Shown in pieces: positions 23,490 to 34,809 of a stretch of 64,000 nucleotides of DNA (within the stretch, counting starts at the first letter, position 1; the number at the start of each line of letters is the position of its first letter). Origin of the DNA: Acanthochlamys bracteata (Eukaryota; Streptophyta; Magnoliopsida; Pandanales; Velloziaceae). A program made the position numbers and the translations under genes. The notes under the pieces were generated by a model, which was not told the DNA's origin, did not search any database, and was given only the letters and a program-made list of their open reading frames with translations. The stretch covers positions 11,098,001 through 11,162,000 of the forward strand of contig CM034127.1 of NCBI GenBank assembly GCA_019914995.1, in the 5' to 3' direction.

Positions 23490-23862
23490 TCTCTTACCGG
23501 TTTATGATCGGAGTAATTTTCAAATTCAATCTCTACCGTTGGATATTAAGACTTAGTAATTAGAAACGTATTCACAAAATTTCACAAAATTTCATCTCAA
23601 TCGGATTACGAATCGATCTCTATCCAATTACTTGATCGAAATAACAAAAATAATAAAATAAGTATATTTTGAAATTTTTTTTACTTTCAGTCTTGATCAA
23701 GTGATTAGATAGAGATAAATTTCGTATTTCGATTGAGCTGAAATTTTATAAATATATTTCTAACTCATAATTTTTAGTATTAAACGGTAAAAATAATATT
23801 TAAAAATTACTCCGATTATAAATAATAAAAAAAATGCTCTAAAAAAAGGTGTTGTCATTATA
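23490..23862. repeat. Foldback element 2
   Basis: Left arm with CCGGTTTATGATCGGAGTAA, CTACCGTTGGATATTAAG and CTCAATCGGATTACGAATCG; right arm with CGTATTTCGATTGAGCTGAA and ATTACTCCGATTATAAAT in reverse complement. Same family as element 1 but diverged from it. It ends in an (AT)n run at 23859-23880. Confidence 0.65.
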
Positions 23863-25356
23863 TATATATATATATATATGATTTGATTAGGAACACCCCA
23901 TTCTGTTAGCGGAATCCGGGTGCGCCAAATCATGGCCGTTCAACAAAGTTCAAAGCTTAGTGGTTATCTAATCTCAAACCCCAACGCCCCTTTCTTCTTT
24001 AGCTCTTTAGCAGCCTGTCATTGACTCATTGTACTAGGATCTTACCAACTTGTTCCCTTTAAATCACAATAGCTAACTTAAAACTAAAATATCGAGCTGA
24101 TTGCACGAGTGCCAATGCAGGGGGGAACGCACGCGTGAGGCGTCCTATCATCCGTGCACGGCGAACCATACCTATACCAAACTTATTACGACTTTGGTTC
24201 TTCTTTCATTTGATTTCCTTTTTCATTAATTGGTCAATACCACACGAGAGCTTGCTTACCTGTTTCTCTTTCATAATGATTTCATTAAGTTGCGGCTCAG
24301 CACTTATATCAATTCCCTCGTTTGAAAATTTGATATACCTAACCAATGTGCCTGCATTACTGTTTATCAACCTTTTCATTCACACACCTGTTAGTGTATC
24401 TTGATCATCTTGAAAAAGATATGAAAACATTAAACATATAGAACAAACAGCTGTATATAATGATAAGAATAGTAGCTAATTAAGATTGAATACCAAATGA
24501 GAATCTTCCCTTGGTACTAATTGTAGCTAGTAGTGCGTGCGAGAGTAATTAAAGTATTAATGTAGTTGGTCCTTGAATCATGGCACATTTCAGGCCACGC
24601 TTCAAGGAAGGAAGCAGCACCGAAAGGAGCCCATATTGTTTGCGCTTCAATTTTTAATCTTAACCAATCCAATTATCTAAACATTTATTTCTTTCTTAAT
24701 CATAGTAATTAAACATTCATTAATCAATTAAAACTACACAATCTTAGAAAAACCTTCATGTTATTGGGTGTTGTAGGGACCTTATTATCATTTAAGCCAA
24801 AAAAAATAAATTATAAAACAAATTGGAACTAATACGTGGATTATGGCTAACAAGTTTACGTGTAGCGCTAACGTAGCGGTCATGGCGAAACGTGGCACAG
24901 GAGCCATGCTGTTTCTCCTTGCTTTAGCGTTGGATTAATTAAACATGGTTAGTTTTAACTTTGCTTGCATTACTTTAGAGGGGAATATAATTAATTAAAA
25001 GTAAACATATACGATCGATAAAAGAAATGAAAGCAAAAAAATCAACTTTGTTTTTAGCTAGCGAAGAACTTGGACAACGTATGTGATTGGGATTCGCAAA
25101 GATTTGACTGATTGATAATTGATTGATTTAGTATAGTAACTAAAAAAATGGAATAGAATGATCATGACATATGTGATGACGTGGAAGTGCGGATTGTTTA
25201 ATGCAAATTACGTTGTGATTATAAGTTTCATGTTTTATACAAGTTGCTGTAAGGCCCATATCGGCCCACGAAAGTAGTTTGTAGAGAAAGCCCAAATAGT
25301 AACGAGGCTCATCGCGGGCTTGACTATCTAATCATACAACTTGAATTGGGAGCTAA

Positions 25357-25383
25357 ATTTTTATTTTTATTTTTATTTTTATT
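25357..25383. repeat. (TTTTA)n pentanucleotide repeat
   Basis: About five direct copies of ATTTTT in a T-rich setting. Likely a simple expansion with no further meaning. Confidence 0.8.
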
Positions 25384-26020
25384 CTTCTATTTTATTAGTT
25401 TGTTAGTAGCTAGTTCATTGCGTTGATTGTCAGATTTGAACGGGTTTATTATGATAATGGATATGAAATCTTAGCATTTGCATTAGCACGATGTGTTAGT
25501 TAATGATTAAATTTTGTTATTTGCAATGATTAATTATGGAATAAAGATGTCTAAGGCAGTGTTTTCTGTGATTTTATTATTAATTTATAAAATAATATTT
25601 AATTTGCCATGTAGCTATATTTTTTATATATTATATTTTATGGAGTTATAATATCGAAAAAATTAATCAAAATAAGATGAATAATATTGGAGAATGCTCT
25701 TGTTGTCAATGACGCTGATACAAAGTTTAACATCGGTGAAAAGGCCTGCTTGAAGTTCGAGAATATAAACATGGATACGTTCGTTTTTTATATAAGTATT
25801 TGAATTAAGTTGTGATTGTTAAAATTTGCCTAATAAGGAGTAGTCATTCTAACATGGATACGTTCTTTTTTGTATAAATAATTGGATTAAGTTGTGACTG
25901 TTAAATAAATTTGCCTAAAAAAAGTAGTCATTCTTTCTTAGGCTTCGACGTTTTATTTGATGACGTCTTGGACTGCAAAACCTCAGAATTTATCCTATAT
26001 ATATTGTTACATATTAAGAG

Positions 26021-26270
26021 AGCGTTTGAGACTAATTATAAAATAAAAAATTTTTTAAATAAAAAATATTTTTATTTTTTTAAAAAATAAGCTCTATTTT
26101 TTTTATTTAAAAAAATAATAAAAATATATAATAAAAAGATATCACTACGTAGAATTTTTCTACACTTTCTAAATTTTTAAATAAATTTTCTAATTACTTA
26201 TAAAATATATATTTAAAAACATAAAATAGAAAATTAAAAAAAAACGTTTAGAAAACGTAACCCTAAACCT
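26021..26270. repeat. AT-rich MITE-like repeat, family A copy
   Basis: Left end AGCGTTTGAGACTAATTATA, core TCACTACGTAGAATTTTTC (26143-26161), right end AACGTAACCCTAAACC. The left end GCGTTTG is the family terminus. Confidence 0.6.
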
Positions 26271-26374
26271 CCTCTAAAGGGTCGCTTAGCTACCTGTTTG
26301 AAGAACTTTTCCAATTCTATCTCAACTTTTTATTTTTCAAAAAAATTTCTAAAATATTTTAAAATTTATATAAA

Positions 26375-26570
26375 AAATTATATATATATTGTTAATTTTT
26401 ACTATTTGTGTCATAATAATCAAGTGGTCGGTTCGAGGTTGATTTATAATCTGATTGAAATAAAATTTTATCAGCATGCTATCGACTCATAATTTTTTTC
26501 ATATTTAATGATAGATTTGAAAATCTCTACGGCCACAAGTAATCGTAGAGTGCGCTGAAATATGATATGA
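26375..26570. repeat. Half copy of the foldback family
   Basis: Contains CTGATTGAAATAAAATTTTA, ATCGACTCATAATTTTTTTC and TTTAATGATAGATTTGAAAA, which line up with the right arm of the elements at 22863 and 23490. The left arm is missing. Strongly diverged. Confidence 0.45.
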
Positions 26571-27186
26571 ACTAGAATGCTTCTATATTTTATATATATA
26601 TACTTTTTAGAATTCTAAATTCGGTAAAAAAAATTAAAATTTTGATAAATTAAAATACGCCGTAAATCAAATAACACACAAAAGTTCAGATGATATATGC
26701 CGGTAAAGTAGCATTGAATTATATATTACGATACTAAAATTTAGGCTGAGTGGGAGAAGCAGTAATACAGGAAGTTAAGGTGAGACAAAAGTGAGATTAC
26801 GTTTCTGATGTTGTACTCCTAACCGAAAATTTGGAAACTTTTGGATTTTGCTTGCTTTAAACGGTTCGGGACTTGGGAGCAAAGCAAGGCTTTTTAACCG
26901 CTCACCTGCCACCGATTATGACCCAAAGCCAAACATTTTAAACGACTTCTGTTTTTCTTCTACCCTTCACGAATCACGATCTTCTCTTCCCTTGACAGGA
27001 CAATTTCATGTAATTATAGTTAAAATGGGGGGTATAGTTGGTGTTGAACTTTGCTTCATATTCAGAAAAAAGTCAAGTGCTGGTAGGTCAACCGGCTACA
27101 TCCGGTGAGATTTCTCAATTTAAACTCTTCCAAAATCCCGCCTTTGGCTTTCTTCTCCACCAATCTCTGCTTCTTCTTTTTCAAGC

Positions 27187-29480
27187 ATGGCTGGAGCTAC
27201 TACAACTAAGCCCAAATCTGTCCCAAAAAAGCCTTCCGTCGTTCGACCGAAGGTTAACGCCAACAGGAGCAGTAACAGTGTTAGTGGTGGACTTAAGAGA
27301 GAGCTCTCTGCAGCAGCTCGAGTGAGCTCCCCTGAAACAAATGTTAAAGTATCTTCTTCTTCTTCGGATCAGTCTTTGTCTGGAAAGATAAAGAAAGCTG
27401 GAAAGAGGAGGAACACTGGGAAACATTCTGTTGTCACTATCAGGGGAGCCACTAATGTCTCTGCATCATCAGCGCCTGCGAAGACGGAGAAGAAGCGGTG
27501 CCCGTGGGTAACCCCGAACTCTGGTGAGTCAGTTGATCTTGTTTATATATTTCTTCTTCATTACCATCATTCGAAACTTTCTTTTCTTTTCTCATTCTGG
27601 GATTCCTAGGATTAAGGGACAGTCTATTACATAATGTCCAGAAAGTTTGTTTAAGCTTTACTTTTGTGATTGTGATAGTTGTTGCAAAATTTGAACTTTT
27701 CTTATAACAAATGCTTCAGACAAGTTCAGTCGTTCTTAGGATGGCCAAAATTTCTTCTTATTGGACTACTAAAAGGCAAAAGCATGATATGTACAATGTA
27801 GGAACAGTTTCTTGTTTGGAGGTTCTTATCATCTTATGTTTTACATGAACTCTTCAAAGCAACCCTTCAATTGCATGGCTAATAATATCAAAAGTTTTAG
27901 TACACAATTGTTTCATATTCGATTATTATCACTCCAAGTCCATGGTGCAAGCTCCCAATATTGATTGTTCCCATGTAATATGTTTCGAGTGTTCTTCATT
28001 TGTCATATCAAGTAAGAAACTTGGGGACGAATCTTAAAATCCCCTGGAGATATGTCTAGCATGGACTTTAACATCTAGATTACACCATGATGGTGAATGT
28101 AATCGGTTTTGATTATCATTGTCCTCGCAGAACCACTTTACATTTCATTTCACGATGAAGAATGGGGAGTACCAGTTCGAGATGATTATAAACTTTTCGA
28201 GATTCTAATTTTTTCGCAAGCATTATCGGAACTCTGTTGGCCCGCTATTCTCAGTAATAGAGAAATGTTCAGGTTAAAATCCAATTTCGACTGAAGAATG
28301 ATGCTCATAGTATGGGTGAAATTTTTTGTTTGGTAATCGTATTTGAACTTCTATTGACCATTTACACAGGAATCTGTTTGAGAACTATGACCCTAAAAGC
28401 ATTGCTAAATTTGATGAGAAGAAGATATTAGAGCTTAAATCAAGAGCCAGGAACTTGATATCAGAACAAAAGTTAAGAGCAGTGGTGGAGAACGCAAGGC
28501 AGATGCTGAAGGTAAGAGTAAGCCCAGCAGAATGTTTCTATATGCTAATTCCACAATCTTTATGTCCTTGGAACGAATTGTTACCTTGATCCTTGTAACT
28601 TGTTATCTAGATTCATTGCAACACTAGTGAGAAATGAAAAGCTCTAGCAGCATAATTTGACTTTTGAGAGCCATGCCTTTATTTTGATTATAGGTGTGCT
28701 GACTGATTATGGCTCTTACAAGAAAATTACAAAGAGCTCTTAGATGTCTCTAATTTCAAACTCCCTGAATTTCAATATCAGTAAAAGTATACCTCTACCA
28801 CTTTCGGCCATACTATAGTAACCGGAAGGGATTGACAATTTCCATCTGAAGATAGGGTAGAAATGGACATATGTAGTAATTTTCAAAGGGCTGAAAGTTC
28901 AGTTGGAGTAAAATGCACTGTTCGTAAAGGTTGTTCATTTGTATTGCAAAAAATTTCAACAATTTATTTTAGACATGTTGCAGAGAAAATTTGCCTAAGA
29001 GCTAAATGAAGCTAGTTTTGTATACTTTTATGAGATTGAGTGAAAATGTCACTACACATGAGGTCAATGGTTAAGATTGAATGCAATTGGAGGCTTAGTT
29101 ATATTGGGCACTTCAGTCAGCTAATGTTCCTCCACTTTCTTGTGAAGGTCATTGAAATGTTTGGCTCATTTAGCAATTACTGCTGGAGATTTGTGAACAA
29201 TAAGCCAATCGCCAACGGCTACCGCTACTCACGACAAGTTCCCATCAAAACACCGAAATCGGAGGCCATAAGCAAGGACTTGATGAGCAGAGGCTTCCGC
29301 TGTGTTGGTCCAACTATCATTTATTCTTTCATGCAAGCATCAGGGATCGTAAACGACCATCTTTCCAGCTGCTTCAGGCATCAATCTTGCAGTTATTCAC
29401 AGTCAAAAGATTGCAAAATGAGTATCGAGAAACTGAAATTGGGTGATGGTTTGGACAAAGCATGCCCAGTACAGGCTTGA
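27187..29480 (+). CDS. DNA-3-methyladenine glycosylase I (TAG-like)
   Basis: Four exons: 27187-27523, 28131-28272, 28370-28511, 29148-29480, joining to 317 codons plus TGA. The first about 100 residues are Ser/Lys-rich and look disordered, with basic patches (KIKKAGKRRN) suited to nuclear targeting. The TAG domain starts at CPWV (Cys about 105), then SFHDEEWGVPVRDDYKLFE and CWPAILSNREMFRN, and ends with RGFRCVGPTIIYSFMQASG and VNDHLSSC. The Cys and His of the first part and the His and Cys of the last are the zinc-binding set known from E. coli TAG. The family removes 3-methyladenine from alkylated DNA in base excision repair. The position equal to E. coli Glu38 reads Ser here (IFSQALSEL), as I recall for other plant members, so the plant reaction may differ. 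Start is the first ATG after a T/C-rich leader and keeps all phases. It lies tail-to-tail with the BZR1-like gene. Confidence 0.87.
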
Positions 29481-29618
29481 CTGACGATCAAAGGTTTCAG
29501 CTCACTTGTTAGCTGTATTATATACTAAATAGGATTGTCTATTGACTTTGGATGGTTCAAGGCATGCTAATTTCAGGATTGATATTGAGGAAGTTAGATG
29601 TAAGGAAACGCTACTAGG

Positions 29619-29840
29619 GGTGCGTTTGTGTTTGCTTTTCTCCAACTAAAATTTTTAATTTTTAATTTTATATTTTTAATACATATTTTATAAGTATTTA
29701 AAAATTTAGAAAGTGTAGAAAAATTTTATGTAATAAGATTTTTTTATTATATATTTTTATTATTTTTTTAAAAATAATAAAAAATAAATATATTTTTTAT
29801 TTTAAAAAAATTTTATTTTATAAGTAATTCCAAACGCACC
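29619..29840. repeat. AT-rich MITE, family A, best preserved copy
   Basis: 222 bp with a perfect 10-bp terminal inverted repeat, GGTGCGTTTG at 29619-29628 and CAAACGCACC at 29831-29840. The flanks read CTAGG on the left and CTAG across the right end, so a 3-bp target duplication (CTA or TAG) is plausible. The interior is almost pure A/T with AAATTTTATGTAATAAGATT as core. It has no coding capacity. It sits about 140 bases after the TAG-like stop codon, so it is probably in that gene's 3'UTR or just beyond. Confidence 0.75.
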
Positions 29841-30484
29841 TAGATTGTAGAGCCAAGAAATGTTTAAGCTATAATCTGATGATTGTTATGTTTATTGCCT
29901 TTGTGTTGTTTATGTCTTTAAGAATGCAATGTATGTCAAATACCTGCCAGATTCTATGTAATATAACTAACGCATTCCACTTTTCATAAGACCCAAAAAG
30001 AAACAAACCACTACAAAAATTGAAGTTGGTCTGTGAACGGAGGACTAGTGTTGATTACACCCTGTTGTCACTGCAAAAGATTTCAGACAGACGCCACAGG
30101 GATGTATGCACAAAAGAACAGTGAAGTCACAGTTTCTGTTTTTCTGTTCATAAGTGAGTGAGTGAACGAACGAATAGATGTTAGCCAGCAGCACCTTGTT
30201 TTCCACAGGTCTTTTTAGTTGATGTAGCACTTTCCAATCAGTGGGGTCTCTAAATTTGTCTCTCTGCAGTAACTTAGCTTGTTTTGTTTTGCGTGGCCAA
30301 ATGAGCGAGTGTGTTTGGTGGATGTTGGGTAGGCATCAATTGCAAAGTACACGTCAGTTAAGACTACTTGTTAGTCAGTAGTCCTACAACTCAAATCAAC
30401 AACACTTTCACATGGAGAGAAGGGTCCCTGTGGTTCTTTCCTGTCTCTTCCATCAACAAGCCATACAAGTAGCGTGTAAATCTG

Positions 30485-31195
30485 AATTTATAAATTCCTT
30501 CTGAATTAATTTATTTAATTTTAATTTAATTTATAAATTTATATAGATTAAAATTATTTAATCTTAATAAATCTAATTAATAATTTGATTAAATTCAAAT
30601 TGATATACTTAATAATTAAAATTGTAATTTTTTAATTATAATTTTAATCTCTTTATCGATTTTTAAAATATTTTTAAAAATTATTTTATTTTATTTTTTG
30701 AATATATGTGATGATATTTGAAATTTTATAATTTAAATATATAATAATAATTTTAATAAAAAATTTGGATAAATATAGCTAGTTAACAAAATTTTGATAA
30801 TATTTTTTTATAAAATTTAAATACGTCATTAAAAAAATGCATACGTAGTAATCCTCTCGATAGTTATAATTCTTGTACTATATTATTTTACTAAAGTATG
30901 AATATAAATAACTAATTATAAATATAAAATAATTTAATATTTTATAAATTATTATTATTGATTCATTTTATTGTTAAAAATTTTATTATACGGTAAAAAA
31001 ATTAGAAAAAAATTGTTACTTCAAGTGGTAGCATTTTAAATTTATGGATCAATTTCGGATCATCGGAATTGATTTATATATTCAACTCTATCTTAACCTA
31101 TATATTTATACGGATTAAAATTTTTAATTCTAATTCAAATTAAATAAGTTATTTTCGAATTGAATTTTTAAATGGGTCATATTGACACCCCTACA
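30485..31195. repeat. Degenerate AT-rich repeat block
   Basis: About 700 bp of A/T-dominated sequence with repeated blocks such as TTAAATTCAAATTGATA and TAATTCAAATTAAAT and a right end TCATATTGACACCCCTA typical of old plant repeats. No coding remnant was recognised, so no class is assigned. It separates the tail-to-tail TAG-like and BZR1-like genes. Confidence 0.4.
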
Positions 31196-31339
31196 TATCT
31201 GCTCTATATTGATGCATGACTTTCTATTTCGCAGGTGACCAGAAAATACCAAAAACCAATTCTAGACCTCCTCAGGCAAAGTCCGTACTCATTGTTCTGT
31301 TCGGCGAAACTTTTTGAAACGTAAATGGTGGAGTCAAAA

Positions 31340-31589
31340 GGGCATGTTTACCTTGTTGATAAACTGGATAAAGTAAATTTTTTAAAAATTAATTTAAAAA
31401 ATAAAATTAAAAATTAAAAATATTTAATAAAAATAAAATTATATATTAATTTAATATTTATAATAAATTTTAAAATTAAAATTTTAAAAAAATTTATTAA
31501 TAAAAATATTTTATTTTAATTTTTATATGTATTTTATATTAAAAATGAGTTTAAAAAAAAGTAAGTTTGGAGTGTTGGTAAACACACCC
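31340..31589. repeat. MITE-like element with GGGYRTGTTTACC ends
   Basis: 250 bp. Left end GGGCATGTTTACC (31340-31352) and right end GGTAAACACACCC (31577-31589) match as inverted repeats at 11 of 13 positions, with AAA on both flanks as a possible target duplication. The interior is AT-rich with AATTTTAAAATTAAAATTTT-like palindromic runs. Related in style to family A but with different termini. Confidence 0.6.
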
Positions 31590-32374
31590 AAAGAGGATAA
31601 ACAATATCTTCCTTTGCATTGCTCCTAGATAAAAAAGCTGTCCCTAACAATTTTCGCCATAGAGCAAGCCTGAGATTTAGACTTATTAGATTTCATACAG
31701 TCGCTTGCTTTCAGAAGCTTCACATAAATAATGAACTACAGCAATGATGCGCCATTTAGTGTAAGCTTCCTTCACAAAAGAAATGCGTAGCAGGGGCCAC
31801 CTGCAATATGATTAACATGATAAAATTCTAGTTGGTCAACGAAGCAGCTCAATTCGTCCTAGTTTAAATTGTTGCTTCAGAAGATGGGCAGAAGGTGATA
31901 TCATTCCTCAGAAAATTTGAGAGAACCACATAGTCACACTTAACTCAATGAAGATTTGAATTCTAACCTTAAATATTCTTCACTGGATATAGCTTATCCG
32001 AATATCTTGCCCGTAGAAACCCAGGTTTAGTCAGCCAATTTATCCCTGCTCGATTGGCAAATAGATTGAAAATTCTTTACTCCAACATTCAGGACCAACG
32101 GATTCAAGAACAGCAAATGAAATCCTCGAACTCATGAATCCATCTCCAAGACTCAACCAAATCAATTGCCAAGAGATACATCAAGAAAAACCTTAAATTC
32201 AATAAAGTGAAAGAATTTGAAGTACCCAACATGAATCTAGAAGCAAGAGATGCACACAACTATAGACTGCATAGGGAAGACCAAACATCATTGTCTCAGT
32301 TTGAGACATTAGTGAAAGAACGATGGTGAATGAAACAGTTAAACAGTCCACCTTTACAGTAGGCCCTTGCGGCT
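31590..32374. other. Probable 3'UTR and flank of the BZR1-like gene
   Basis: Non-coding DNA of mixed composition downstream of the minus-strand stop at 32375. No motif recognised. Together with 29841-30484, which also shows no gene, it makes up the rest of the TAG/BZR1 intergenic interval. Confidence 0.4.
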
Positions 32375-34354
32375 TTAAAGCTTGAGCTCCAGGTCCTCGA
32401 CAGTTACCTCATGGATCCTTTCTCCCTCCCAGGGCTTCACCTTCCCGTTTTCAAACTCAAATTCACCACCATTCTTCCCTCTCTCTGCTAAATTATTGCC
32501 ATTGGCAACAGTAGAAGTCTCTTGCAGGTGAGCAGTAGTACTAGTAGGGTTGACAAGGTTAAAGGTTGGTGATGTCGGGGCTATCATTTGAAAGCTGACC
32601 CACCGACCAGATTCAATCGAAGTGTCAGACTCGTCACATTCTGGAATTGTAGCAGGGTGAAGCTGATGTCGGCCTCGAGTTGGACTTGCAGGTGCAGAGG
32701 AAGCAAAGAAAGGGTGGTGGAATGTTGTAGCATAGTCCCAGTTGGGCTTCTTGAGTTTAAGAGGTCTGGAGGCAGTAGGAGATGAGAGCGGTGGACTGAC
32801 AGGAGCACTGTTGGAAATCCTCAAGGGAGGTAGAGAGGCGAGGTTGCGAAGGAAAGGTAGAAGGTAATTTGGATTGACAATAGCTGGATTGCTACAGTTT
32901 TCAATATGAGTTGGGCTAGCGAACGCTGAAGAGGAGGGACTTGCATGGTAGGATGGAACGGGGCTCCCAAAAGAAGACGATGGTGGGCTAAGGAGGTGGG
33001 AGGAGGAGCATGGGCTTATGTTTGTTGAGGATCCTCCAGCTACAGAATCCAATTGTGGAGGGAGTGGCTTGCCTCCCTGCTCATGAAAAAATCATACAAG
33101 ACTAAGTTTTAGGGCATCCATAAAAGAAAAAGGAAATACAGTTGTTCAGTCTACCGATGCACTAGGATACTTCAATTGATGATTTAGCTTCCAATAGCTT
33201 GCATAACTTTAAAAATACAAAATTTGATGGTTATATTACATTCTGCTGCAAGTGAAGGGAAAACAAAAAACAAGCACCTTCATAGTCCTTGGAAGCATTC
33301 CAATTGTTTGATAGAATGTGGAAAAACTTAATTCAAATAGCAGAACAGTAAGACAAATACGAAGAAAATGGATAAGAAACAAAAATTTTTAACTTTATAC
33401 GAAGCATAATCATAGGATATTAGAGTATTTTGGTAGCCAACAATGTTTTGCTTTTGTTTGTCTGATATTGTATTGCATTTGGAGAGAAAAGCTTGGACTT
33501 AAAAAAGAAATTTCAATTGGTGTAAGAGATGGAAAAGTAATATAGGGATGGGAAAAGGGGCAGCATTTCAAAAATAATCACATCAAGGAAGGTAAAAGGA
33601 GAATGATGACCAATACATGCCTAACTAGTTCATTAGTCAAAAAGATCAAAAGGATGACAAAGACCCATTTTTTATGACTAAAGATTGAAGCTTTTTAAGT
33701 AAATGAGGATTCTCTAAAGAAAGAAAAGCCAACAATCATATGGTAGAGATCTCCCTCTGTCATTGCCATGATACCGTATGAGGAGAAGGTAGTTGCCTAA
33801 ACAAAATAGCAAAAAACAAAGCTAGTACTTGACAGGCTTAATTTCAGATTAGTAGAATCGAAACCACGACGTTCTCTGAGAAGCACCAAAGACCAAGCAT
33901 CACTGAAAAGTTTTACTTAGACAAGAAAAGGAGAAGGAAATTTTAGTAGCATACACAGTCGACAACACCTAAGAAAAATGTAAAGTATAGGAGGCCCATT
34001 TTATCAAAGATTTTCCACAGAAAAAAATAAAAAAACTTTTGATGAATTCTCCAAACCAAAAAACTAATTGAGTACAGAAAAGAAATGGATCTACCGAAAT
34101 GGATTGAATTGAAGACAGATGAAGATGAAGACTACCTTGCGGTAAGTAGTGCCATCTTCTTCAACAACCCAACCTGCCTCGGCACAGAGAGCTTTAAGTA
34201 CTTCATTATTATCACAATGCTTTGGAAGCTTGTAGTTTCCTTGTGCGCGGAGTCCGGTAAAGATCTTGGCGGCAATCGCACGCCGCCGGCGCTCTCTTCT
34301 TTTATTGTTCTCCCTCTCTTTCCATGTCGGCATACGCCCTCCGCCTGAAGCCAT
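32375..34354 (-). CDS. BZR1/BES1-family brassinosteroid transcription factor
   Basis: Two coding exons, 34354-34136 and 33076-32375, joining in phase 0 to 306 codons plus TAA. The N-terminal DNA-binding domain is complete: [18 protein letters not shown], then [20 protein letters not shown] and [15 protein letters not shown] Ser/Pro-rich region follows (GSK3/BIN2 target type), with [11 protein letters not shown] as a 14-3-3 type site, a PEST-like [17 protein letters not shown] that in BZR1 binds PP2A, then PTSPTFNLV and [11 protein letters not shown]. The protein ends at LELKL, an LxLxL EAR-type motif, without the short Gly/Lys/Arg tail that follows it in Arabidopsis members. Such proteins bind E-box/BRRE sites in the nucleus and carry brassinosteroid signalling. 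The ATG at 34354 is chosen because a 5'UTR intron acceptor lies just upstream, at 34404, with no other ATG in between. Which paralogue (BZR1, BES1 or BEH) cannot be fixed by eye. Confidence 0.9.
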
Positions 34355-34404
34355 CCCTCCTTCCTGCTCCGTCCTCCACCACCGCCTCCCTCCTCCACCT
34401 TTTC

Positions 34405-34649
34405 CTGAAAGAAAGTCGAAAAATTGAACCATTTTAAAAATTAAAAAAAATGCTCTATCAATGTTGGAAATTGAACACAAAACTATCATTTTTTTTCTTC
34501 TAGTGATGAAAGAGGAAGTATTTTTCCCCCTTGTAGCTAAAGCCTAGAGATAAAAACTCTGGAAGAATAACAACCTCTCTTTCTTCGATTTGTGTTCTTC
34601 TACTAGTAATCTAACAACTACAAAGGAGAAAATAAATTCAAAGGCTTAC
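34405..34649 (-). other. 5'UTR intron of the BZR1-like gene
   Basis: Donor AAAG|GTAAGCC (exon ends at 34650) and acceptor TTTCTTTCAG|GAAAAGG (exon resumes at 34404), both good plant consensus sites, 245 bases apart. Upstream, a TATA-like GGATATATACAT (minus strand, about 34798-34808) would start a leader of about 170 spliced bases. Confidence 0.6.
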
Positions 34650-34809
34650 CTTTAATCTCGCTCTTTTCTTCTTCTGTGTGTTACTGCCTACTCAAAACAA
34701 ATCATTGGTCAAAATTCTGAGAGAAAAAGAAATATATCTATATTGAACACAGCCCTGTCCTCCCTTCTCAGAGAGAAAGAGGAGTGAGTCTGTTATTATG
34801 TATATATCC

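Larger units (their letters stand above)
16831..27186. other. Large gene-poor region between HD-Zip and TAG-like genes
   Basis: About 10 kb without a coding signal I trust. It is AT-rich and holds the repeats listed individually, three (AT)n runs, a (TTTTA)n run at 25357-25383, and stretches of unremarkable sequence (20000-20300, 21000-22800, 24400-26000). The part at 23880-24180 (ATCCGGGTGCGCC, ACGCACGCGTGAGGCG) is GC-richer and may be another decayed repeat. The last 350 bases before 27187 are probably the promoter and leader of the TAG-like gene. Confidence 0.5.

Noticed and set aside
30485-31195. Possible long terminal repeat because of the TGACACCCCTA end
   Set aside because: No paired repeat, primer-binding site or coding remnant was seen; left as an unclassified degenerate repeat.
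34355-34489. N-terminal extension of the BZR1-like protein
   Set aside because: The frame is open upstream of 34354, but a strong acceptor at 34404 shows that the part above it belongs to a 5'UTR intron, and the family N-terminus fits the ATG at 34354.
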